DNA of 34,585 nucleotides from NCBI GenBank assembly GCA_003160215.1, contig PLQW01000113.1, positions 1 to 34,585 of the forward strand, given 5' to 3'. The notes under the pieces were generated by a model that was not told the DNA's origin, did not search any database, and worked only from the letters and a program-made list of their open reading frames with translations. Origin of the DNA: Acidobacteriaceae bacterium. Its GTDB lineage: Bacteria; Acidobacteriota; Terriglobia; Terriglobales; Acidobacteriaceae. Made by a program: the position numbers and the translations under genes. Numbering within the stretch: the first letter of the stretch is position 1; each line of letters starts with the position of its first letter. Positions 24,954-30,898 of the stretch are shown piece by piece.

Positions 24954-25101
24954 GCCAAACCTGTTGGCGCCTCAGCCGTCAAACCATTGTGCAAGCGGCA
25001 GTTACTGACAGGCTTCGGCTTCCGTTGACCCTGAATTTCAACGCATAGTAACATCACATTCACTGGCCGAGAGTGGAGTGAGAGAGGGCTGTTTCGAAGT
25101 G

Positions 25102-27012
25102 ATGAAAGTCTTTCGCTGTGTGGTTCCGGTGGCCCTGCTCGCAGGCGTGGTGTTTGGCACCGGATGCGAGACCGATCACCCCAAACCGGCCGCCACTTCC
25201 CTTCCCACTCAAGCCAAGGCCCCCGACATCGCTGCTCCTGTCGCCCAACAGGCCGATCCTAAGCCTAAGACGCAGCCAGATGTGAATCTGAAGCCCGATC
25301 CTGCCGAGGCGCTGATTGCGCAGGCGGAAAAGCAATACGCAGCCGGACAGGCCAACTACCAGGCGGACCATCTGGAAGCCGCCAAGCAGAACTTCGACCA
25401 GGCGTTTAACACCCTGCTCTCCAGCAATCTCGACATCCGCAACGATGAACGGCTGGAGCGCGAATTCGACAAGATCGTCGAGGCCGTCCACGAACTTGAA
25501 ATGGCGGCGCTGAAGCAGGGGGACGGCTTCAGCGAGCCGCGCTCCGAACCGGCGCCCATCGACGAAGCCAACGACATCACCTTTCCCGTCGATCCCAACA
25601 TCAAGGCCAAGGCCGAAGCCGAGATGAAGACCACCAAATCTGACTTGCCGCTGGTGCTCAACGACCAGGTGGCAATGTTTATCAACTACTACTCCAGCCC
25701 GCGAGGACGGGCCACGCTGGAGCGCGCATGGGCCAGATCAGGCCGTTACCGCGACATGGTCGCGCGGATTTTCAAGGAGGAGGGCGTTCCTCAGGACCTG
25801 ATCTACCTGGCGCAGGCGGAGTCGGGATTTCAACCCCTGGCGCTTTCACGGGCGGGCGCGCGCGGCATGTGGCAGTTCATGGCCGCGTCGGGCGAGTTGT
25901 ACGGCCTGCAACGGAGCTGGTGGGTGGATGATCGCCAGGATCCAGAAAAAGCGACCCGTGCCGCGGCTCGCAACTTGAAGGACCTCTACAAGCAGTTCGG
26001 CGATTGGTACCTGGCAATGGCGGCCTACAACTCCGGCGCCAGTACCGTGCAGCACGCGGTGGAACGCACCGGCTATGCCGATTTCTGGGAGCTGTACCGC
26101 CGCGGCGTGCTGCCCCAGGAGACCCGTAACTATGTGCCCATCATCCTGGCCGAGACCATTATGGCCAAGAATCCGGAGCAGTATGGGCTGCAGCGCGTCG
26201 CCCCTGACCCCGCACCGCAGATGGAACAGGTGACCATCAACTACCCTGTGGACTTGCGTCTGGTGGCCGAGTGCGTAGATACGTCGGTGAACTACCTCCA
26301 GGAACTGAACCCCAGCCTGCTGCGGATGACCACTCCCAAGGACCAGAGCTTCACCCTCAATCTTCCGGCCGGATCGCGCGAGAAATACGAGAACGCCATG
26401 ACGGCGATACCGCCTGACATGCGGACGTGGTGGCGCTATCACCATGTCGAATATGGGGATACCCTGGCCTCCATCGCCCACAAGTATCACACCTCGTTCT
26501 CGTCGATTGCGGAAGCCAACAGTTTGACTGGCGATGAAGTCAAGGTAGGCTCAAAACTCATCATTCCGGTTGTTCCGGGTCGCTCGAACACCGAAACGGC
26601 CTCCTATTCGCGCCGTGCTACGCATTACAAGGTGCGGAAGGGAGACACCCTGTACTCCATCGCCGACGATTTCGGGGTTTCCGTCGATAAGTTGCGGAAC
26701 TGGAACCATCTACGGGGAACGGCGGTGCCTACGGGACGGACCCTGGTTATCTACAAACCGGTCGCTGCGGCCAGTTCAGAAGAGGCGTCTTCCGATAGCG
26801 GCAGCGCTCCGGTCAAGACCTCCCAGAAGGGCAAATCCGCGTCCAAGTCGTCGCCGAGCCCTGCTGCCGCGAAGTATCACAAGGTCAAGAAAGGCGAGAC
26901 CCTGAGCAGCATTGCCGAATCGAATCACACCTCCGTGGCCGCTCTGAAGCGCGACAACCCCAAGCTGGCCGCCGATCTGCGCGCCGGCGAGGTACTGATC
27001 ATTCGCAAGTAA
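25102..27012 (+). CDS. mltD: MltD-like lytic transglycosylase lipoprotein with three LysM domains
   Basis: The 636-residue protein cleaves peptidoglycan between MurNAc and GlcNAc. It begins with a lipoprotein signal ending in a GTGC-type lipobox (VVFGTGCETD), a low-complexity linker (about 25-70) and a helical region (about 75-150). The SLT catalytic domain (about 215-380) has Glu240 in IYLAQAESGFQPLALS, followed by GARGMWQFM, AMAAYNSGASTVQHAV and RNYVPIILA. Three LysM modules follow at about 446-490, 508-552 and 590-636 (YGDTLASIAHKYH, KGDTLYSIADDFG, KGETLSSIAESNH) and bind glycan chains. It is probably anchored to the inner leaflet of the outer membrane. I chose ATG 25102 because it starts the signal peptide directly; GTG 25078 is an alternative. 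The gene is complete and single. Confidence 0.93.
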   Translation: MKVFRCVVPVALLAGVVFGTGCETDHPKPAATSLPTQAKAPDIAAPVAQQADPKPKTQPDVNLKPDPAEALIAQAEKQYAAGQANYQADHLEAAKQNFDQAFNTLLSSNLDIRNDERLEREFDKIVEAVHELEMAALKQGDGFSEPRSEPAPIDEANDITFPVDPNIKAKAEAEMKTTKSDLPLVLNDQVAMFINYYSSPRGRATLERAWARSGRYRDMVARIFKEEGVPQDLIYLAQAESGFQPLALSRAGARGMWQFMAASGELYGLQRSWWVDDRQDPEKATRAAARNLKDLYKQFGDWYLAMAAYNSGASTVQHAVERTGYADFWELYRRGVLPQETRNYVPIILAETIMAKNPEQYGLQRVAPDPAPQMEQVTINYPVDLRLVAECVDTSVNYLQELNPSLLRMTTPKDQSFTLNLPAGSREKYENAMTAIPPDMRTWWRYHHVEYGDTLASIAHKYHTSFSSIAEANSLTGDEVKVGSKLIIPVVPGRSNTETASYSRRATHYKVRKGDTLYSIADDFGVSVDKLRNWNHLRGTAVPTGRTLVIYKPVAAASSEEASSDSGSAPVKTSQKGKSASKSSPSPAAAKYHKVKKGETLSSIAESNHTSVAALKRDNPKLAADLRAGEVLIIRK

Positions 27013-27148
27013 GGCCGTTGCGTAGCTCCTGTGCGATCCACCATCAATTTTCTATTTGCTCTCTTCCCTTCTCGCGGATGTTCTGTTACAACAAGCGCGT
27101 TACGAGTTTTTGAGGCGGCGCGACCGCGGCGGATCGACGATCCCGCTG

Positions 27149-27157
27149 TGCTATAAT
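27149..27157 (+). promoter_or_regulatory. Extended -10 promoter of the histone-like gene
   Basis: TGcTATAAT is a perfect -10 box with a TGn extension. Transcription would start near 27164 and give a ~100-nt leader containing a run of seven T. No clear -35 box is present, as expected for an extended -10 promoter. Confidence 0.6.
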
Positions 27158-27261
27158 CGCGCGCTTATTGCAGCAGTATTTTTTTCTGGTATTAATCTGA
27201 ATTCAGCCTTACGAACTGCCTCCGTTCAGTTGTGCGGAGTCGGACAAAATTAGGAGGACAC

Positions 27262-27708
27262 ATGACGTTTTTCGATGAGACGCTCTACGGTCGAGACGAC
27301 GAAATGGATGATTACGGAGACGGTTCCTACGGCGATTCCCTCGAAGATGAGGAATACGAAGAGGAAGAGGAAGAAGAGGAAGAGCCGGAGTCCGTTTCGG
27401 TGGTAGTAGAAGAAGTTGACGTGGAGGAAGCGGAACCGGAAGTCACTACGGAATCGCGTGCGCCAGCCGCGGCTAAACCGCGCAAGAGCGCTCCCAAGAA
27501 AGCCGCCAAGAAAGCGGCCAAGCAGGCGCCGAAAAAGGCGGTGAAGAAAGCCGCTAAGAAGCCGGCTAAGCCAGCTAAGAAGGCAGCGAAAAAAACTGCC
27601 AAGAAGGCCGCCAAGAAGCCGGCAAAGAAATCAGTCAAGAAAGCGGCGAAGAAGTCTTCGGGCGGTGGGAAGAAAAAAGCCGCCAAGAAGGGCCGCGGAC
27701 GCCGCTAG
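27262..27708 (+). CDS. Histone-H1-like Lys/Ala-rich protein with acidic N-terminal domain
   Basis: The 148-residue protein is strongly bipolar. Residues 1-75 are acidic (a run of nine Glu around 33-41 and many Asp). Residues 76-148 are built from KKAAKK/KPAKK-type repeats and end in KKGRGRR. The C-terminal part resembles histone H1 tails and bacterial AlgP/Hc1-like proteins that bind and condense DNA or RNA through charge. The acidic half could be an intramolecular mask or a partner-binding arm; this is inference. Expression should be high: perfect ribosome binding site (aggagg, 5 nt before ATG 27262), extended -10 promoter, and a terminator right after the stop. The gene is single. The repeats use mixed Lys and Ala codons, so they are not a recent DNA slippage product. 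Confidence 0.85.
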   Translation: MTFFDETLYGRDDEMDDYGDGSYGDSLEDEEYEEEEEEEEEPESVSVVVEEVDVEEAEPEVTTESRAPAAAKPRKSAPKKAAKKAAKQAPKKAVKKAAKKPAKPAKKAAKKTAKKAAKKPAKKSVKKAAKKSSGGGKKKAAKKGRGRR

Positions 27709-27729
27709 GCGAAACTCCCTAACACCTGG

Positions 27730-27753
27730 GCCGCGGTTTGCGCCGCGGCTTTT
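27730..27753 (+). terminator. Rho-independent terminator of the histone-like gene
   Basis: The stem gccgcgg (27730-27736) pairs with ccgcggc (27743-27749) around a 6-nt loop and is followed by tttt. It lies 20 nt after the stop codon. Confidence 0.75.
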
Positions 27754-27847
27754 CACCGCTCAACACCATAGGCAGTGCCTACGACGGCAGACTCTAATGT
27801 TGCAAGGTGGCACGGCGGTCTAGAGCAGATTCTGAGTTGGTGAATCC

Positions 27848-27997
27848 GGGTGGAGCACCGCTTCAGCGGTGCATTTGAGGATTGCCTCAGACGTCGGCTT
27901 CAGCCGCTGAGGTAACCAGGTCCCTTACCTCAGCGGCTGAAGCCTCATCTTTTTTTTTGCAGCTTTGGTATGCACGCCTGGAAGGCGTGCTCCACCC
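27848..27997. repeat. Three-hairpin intergenic repeat (copy 2, 150 bp)
   Basis: A perfect 11-bp outer inverted repeat (gggtggagcac at 27848-27858, gtgctccaccc at 27987-27997) encloses three hairpins. They are caccgc-ttca-gcggtg (27857-27872), a perfect 20-bp-arm hairpin with a 9-nt loop (27896-27915 with 27925-27944), and gcacgcc-tggaa-ggcgtgc (27972-27990). The large hairpin is followed by nine T (27950-27958), so this copy could also act as a terminator on the plus strand. The order and loops match the copies at 15991 and 28993. Confidence 0.8.
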
Positions 27998-28467
27998 AAC
28001 ACCCACTGCATCCGGGAACTTGGGAATTGCTCTGATCGCGCTCCAAAGCGTCCCTTGTCGCGTAATCGCGATCGCACATCGCCTTGCGACACAGAGCACA
28101 CTCCCCCGGTAAATATCGCACGTCGAAGCGTGACCTGGGTCCCTGCAATTTTGGACGCGCTGGAACTACGATGAGGGCGTTGTACTGACTCGATGGTCGC
28201 GCCGTCTTCGTTGCCGGGCGAGTCAGACCCCCTGTTCCGCCCGGCGCACAACGGCGCGACGTTTTTGTCTGGATCGCAAGTTTTTCGCATTGGCGCCAAG
28301 CCAACCATCGGCCTCAGCTGCCTGTATTTTGCGCGGGAAAATACGGAGCTGTAGGCGTTCCCCGCACTCGTGTCTCGCCACAAAATCGACACACCGGCGG
28401 CGAGCTTCACAACCATGTGTGATGGTTGTCACCGCAGCACGCACGTCCATTCTGGCATAAGAACACA
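27998..28467. other. Stretch without a supportable gene
   Basis: Open frames exist on the minus strand here, but none has a recognisable domain, a ribosome binding site or a plausible start; one short segment contains ECALCRKAMC, a possible zinc-binding pair, without further support. I see no RNA gene or repeat in it. A degraded gene cannot be excluded. Confidence 0.4.
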
Positions 28468-28905
28468 ATGAAGAATGTGGGTCCGGGTTCTAACATCCTT
28501 AACGCGCCGGCAGATTTGAAGAGTTCCCTGGAAGCGCTCGGCCAAACGGAGCAAATTCCAGCCGGAGGCGTCCTATTCAACACCGGCGATGAAAATCTCG
28601 GCGTATTCCTGGTACGTAAGGGAAAAGTATGCCTTCGCGTCGAGGGATTGCCTCGGTTGGATCGAGCATTTCCGGCGGGGTCGCTGCTGGGCTTGCCGGC
28701 AACATTCACCGGAAACGAGTACAGCCTTACGGCCATCGCTGTTACCAACTCTGAAGTGATGCGCATAACCCGCGACGACTTCCTACGCTTGATGCGGGAA
28801 CAACCCGTACTCTGCCAGCAGGCCACGGACATGCTCAGCCGGGAGGTGTGCTTCATTCAGGCGGCGGTAACCCAGCAAATGCACGCCTTGGTTTCGGCGA
28901 AATAA
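28468..28905 (+). CDS. Cyclic-nucleotide-binding-fold protein without DNA-binding domain
   Basis: The 145-residue protein has the CRP/cNMP-binding jelly-roll fold: IPAGGVLFNTGDENLGVFLV (30-49), RKGKVCLRV, a FPAGSLLGLPATFTGNEYSL loop and SEVMRITRDDFLRLMREQP (95-113), then a helix that would correspond to the dimerisation helix. The usual phosphate-binding cassette (G-E-...-R-A/S) is not intact, since Gly71-Ser72 stands where Gly-Glu is expected and there is no Arg before the following Leu-Thr-Ala. Cyclic nucleotide binding is therefore doubtful. No helix-turn-helix follows, as the protein ends after the helix. It could be a ligand-sensing partner or a stand-alone regulator. ATG 28468 was chosen; no strong ribosome binding site is visible. 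Confidence 0.75.
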   Translation: MKNVGPGSNILNAPADLKSSLEALGQTEQIPAGGVLFNTGDENLGVFLVRKGKVCLRVEGLPRLDRAFPAGSLLGLPATFTGNEYSLTAIAVTNSEVMRITRDDFLRLMREQPVLCQQATDMLSREVCFIQAAVTQQMHALVSAK

Positions 28906-28992
28906 GAATCCCGAACGGCAGCCAGACGGAAGTCGCAATCCTGATTCAGCCTGTTGTCGAGCGCGCTAAAGCGGGTTCACTTTTGGTGTATA

Positions 28993-29141
28993 GGGTGGAG
29001 CGGCGCTTCAGCGCTGCATTTGGCGATCGCTCGGGAAGCCGGCTTCAGAGGCTGAGGTCGATGAAACCCATGTACCTGAGGCGCTAAAGCGCCGATCAGA
29101 AATTGCCGCCCACAATGCACGCCTGAAAGCGTGCTCCACCC
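28993..29141. repeat. Three-hairpin intergenic repeat (copy 3, 149 bp)
   Basis: An outer inverted repeat (gggtggagc at 28993 with gctccaccc ending at 29141) encloses a first hairpin with the ttca loop (cggcgc-ttca-gcgctg), a degenerated central hairpin around ggcttcagaggctgaggtcg and gcgctaaagcgc, and a last hairpin gcacgcc-tga-aagcgtgc. Its length and layout nearly equal copy 2, with several stem changes. It ends 12 bp before a different repeat (29154). Confidence 0.7.
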
Positions 29142-29153
29142 GTCGCCAATGCA

Positions 29154-29334
29154 TGGTGCCCCAGGTTCGCGTCCGTCTTTTGGACGCTAACCTGGGCAGA
29201 GGAAGGTTTGGGCCCGCCCGCCGAACATTTTCAGCTCACCATCTCTGGCCGCCGACTCTGATTCGATCTCCACCACTCCATTCTCCCGCAGTGACCCCAG
29301 GTTAGCCCAACAGAAGGGCGAACCTGGGGCACCA
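29154..29334. repeat. Nested palindromic repeat, copy A (181 bp)
   Basis: Outer arms tggtgccccaggttcgc (29154-29170) and gcgaacctggggcacca (29318-29334) are perfect inverted repeats. Inside lie a second pair (gctaacctggg and cccaggttagc) and small hairpins (gtcc...ggac, ccc...ggg), plus a centre sharing aacattttcag and atctctggcc with copy B at 30309. The copy reaches into the 3' part of the small ORF at 29187-29453. Confidence 0.85.
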
Positions 29335-29453
29335 GGCGAAGCGCGGGCACGCTCAAGCGCGGCAGCCGTTTCGGGGTTGACTTCTTCCTCTTCCACGGGC
29401 GCGGAAGTCAGCGACCGCGAAAGCGGATGGGGTACCAAGCGAATACTAGGCAT
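29187..29453 (-). CDS. Small ORF overlapping the DUF4365 gene; antitoxin-like start, repeat-derived tail
   Basis: The ATG (29453) lies inside the end of the DUF4365 gene: atgcctag contains both the start and the TAG stop of the upstream gene, so the two would be translationally coupled. Residues 1-38 (MPSIRLVPHPLSRSLTSAPV, then EEEEVNPETAAALERARA) look like a natural protein and recall small antitoxin-like proteins with an ETAAALERARASL-type helix. From about residue 39 the frame enters palindromic repeat copy A and reads SPGAPGSPFCWANLG... to the end, which is probably not ancestral sequence. The gene may have lost its original C-terminus when the repeat inserted, or it may use the repeat as its tail. 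The function is unknown; the antitoxin suggestion is only a resemblance. Confidence 0.45.
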   Translation of the reverse strand: MPSIRLVPHPLSRSLTSAPVEEEEVNPETAAALERARASPGAPGSPFCWANLGSLRENGVVEIESESAARDGELKMFGGRAQTFLCPG

Positions 29454-30246
29454 CGCTCTGTTTATCCAAATACCGCTCTATGTTTTCTCGCCAATCTCCC
29501 TTTTTGGCGCGATGCAGTGGACGTTCCCTGACATAGAATCGAGCGATCTTAACTAGAAAGTCCAAAGGGGGTAAGCCTTCTTTTTCGGACATGCCCTGCA
29601 GTAAAGCCTTTAGCCGTCCAAAGACAATCATGACTGAGCCGCCGGAGTCACTTGGAACAAACCTCCCTTTCGGCATCTCGAGCAGACCGCCATGAGGCTC
29701 GTATACTATCTTGACGCCCCATGCTTGCTCGATTTCTTCGATGAGAATCGCAGCGCCCGCTTCTTGATCCTTGAATCTCGCAAAACGTCTTTTCGTTCGC
29801 TTTGCAATGCGCCTTAGTCCCTCCTCGTTCAAGATGTGATCCTTCGGAACCCTGACGGAGAGGGTTCCGGAAGTTGCTATAGCATTTTTGCGGCGTTTAA
29901 GAAAATCTTGAACGATCTCCCAATAACTTGTATTTGATCTGGCGTCATAAACTACTAGAATCACCGGCTCCCAAAAGCGATTCCAGTGTTCAGCATGGTC
30001 GGCTTTGATTGGGTACGAGATCGCATCTCCATCATCCACGACGTATGTTTCAAGATTGTCGGTTGACTTCAGCTGCACATAGAACGCCCACGGCGTTGCA
30101 TTCTCGAATTCGAAGATACGCACGAGGGCATCTTCACCGTAGTCCTTGTTAAGAAATTCAACTGTCCAGTCAAGTGAGGAACACGCCTTTAAAAGGTGGG
30201 CACGGGCGAGGTCTTCGATTACATGAGCGCGAGGGCGTTTCGGCAT
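29446..30246 (-). CDS. DUF4365 domain protein (nuclease-like fold)
   Basis: The 266-residue protein starts with a DUF4365 domain (about 5-150). Its family signs are Glu11 in the first helix, NKDYGEDALVRIFE (Asp35 to Asp39), WAFYVQLKSTDN with Gln58-x-Lys60, AEHWNRFWEPVILVVYDARS and a Trp-containing helix. The E...D...QxK arrangement resembles a PD-(D/E)XK nuclease core, which I infer rather than know for this protein. The C-terminal part (150-266) is helical and unassigned. DUF4365 genes often occur in defence-type or mobile contexts. Here the gene looks lower in GC than the chromosome around it, is bracketed by two direct copies of a palindromic repeat and is coupled to a small overlapping ORF. 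ATG 30246 has only a weak ribosome binding site and an AT-rich -10-like stretch upstream. Confidence 0.75.
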   Translation of the reverse strand: MPKRPRAHVIEDLARAHLLKACSSLDWTVEFLNKDYGEDALVRIFEFENATPWAFYVQLKSTDNLETYVVDDGDAISYPIKADHAEHWNRFWEPVILVVYDARSNTSYWEIVQDFLKRRKNAIATSGTLSVRVPKDHILNEEGLRRIAKRTKRRFARFKDQEAGAAILIEEIEQAWGVKIVYEPHGGLLEMPKGRFVPSDSGGSVMIVFGRLKALLQGMSEKEGLPPLDFLVKIARFYVRERPLHRAKKGDWRENIERYLDKQSDA

Positions 30247-30308
30247 TCACGAATTCTCGCTCAAGATATTAAACCATCGATCTCGAAAGCACTGTTGGGC
30301 CAGGTGCC

Positions 30309-30487
30309 TGGTGCCCCAGGTTCGCGTCCGTCCTTTGGACGCTAACCTGGGCAGAGGAAGGCCTGGCTGGCCCACCGAACATTTTCAACTCACGATCTCT
30401 GGCCATCCACTCCGAAACTACACCCTTCCGGGTGCCGAGCGCAGTGATCCCAGGTTAGCCCAACAGAAGGGCGAACCTGGGGCACCA
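30309..30487. repeat. Nested palindromic repeat, copy B (179 bp)
   Basis: It has the same perfect outer arms as copy A (30309-30325 and 30471-30487, extendable to 20 bp on both sides with gcc/ggc), the inner gctaacctggg/cccaggttagc pair and the same small hairpins. Only the centre differs clearly from copy A. It is in the same orientation as copy A, 975 bp away, with the DUF4365 gene between them. Confidence 0.85.
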
Positions 30488-30498
30488 GGCAGAGGAAC

Positions 30499-30834
30499 TT
30501 ATTTCGTCAGGCGGCAGTTTAAACAAAAGTGGGTTCCTGGAGTTGCGCCTTTGCGTTCTCGAATTAGTTTCCTATCCGCATCCCAGCACCTCATACAAAA
30601 CGGGCCATCTAGCTGCTTTCCGTCGTCGACGTAGTATGAGTTGTCATTCACAATCATTCTGCCCGAAATATCTTGCTGCTCTCTGATCGTTCGTATTTCG
30701 TCTTTCAGGGTTCTGTTTTCTTCTTCGAGCTCCATCGCTCTGGTTTGCAGCTCGGTCAACTTTTTGTAGAGGTCGAGGTTATTGACGGCATCCGCAAGTT
30801 TAAACAGGTCCTTGAAATTGTCGACTAAGCCCAT
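30499..30834 (-). CDS. Coiled-coil protein with C-terminal zinc ribbon
   Basis: The 111-residue protein has an amphipathic start, a coiled coil (about 20-55, LYKKLTELQTRAMELEEENR) and a C-terminal zinc-binding module with Cys80-x2-Cys83 and Cys104-x2-Cys107 (FCMRCWDAD and HFCLNCRLT). It is probably cytoplasmic and could bind nucleic acid or a partner protein; I do not recognise a named family. The start is ATG 30834; no strong ribosome binding site is visible. The stop codon lies only 12 bp from palindromic repeat copy B. It is on the same strand as gltB (65 bp upstream) but probably unrelated to it; its composition looks less GC-rich, more like the DUF4365 gene. Confidence 0.7.
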   Translation of the reverse strand: MGLVDNFKDLFKLADAVNNLDLYKKLTELQTRAMELEEENRTLKDEIRTIREQQDISGRMIVNDNSYYVDDGKQLDGPFCMRCWDADRKLIRERKGATPGTHFCLNCRLTK

Positions 30835-30898
30835 GGAGGAAATTGTACCGGAGAGTGCCGGGGTACCCGGCCAAATCTAGGGTACTACCCAAAAACCT

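Noticed and set aside
25025..25051. TTGACC ... TAGTAA as a promoter for the mltD-like gene
   Set aside because: The spacing is 15 bp and the -10 match is only 3 of 6; too weak to list as a feature.
27100..27260. T-rich leader of the histone-like gene as a riboswitch or cold-shock element
   Set aside because: Only a 5-bp stem (ctccg/cggag) is visible; no known riboswitch core is present.
27925..28416. Minus-strand ORF of 163 codons and overlapping frames (one with ECALCRKAMC)
   Set aside because: It runs through a three-hairpin repeat, has no ribosome binding site, and shows no coherent domain. The CxxC words alone are not enough.
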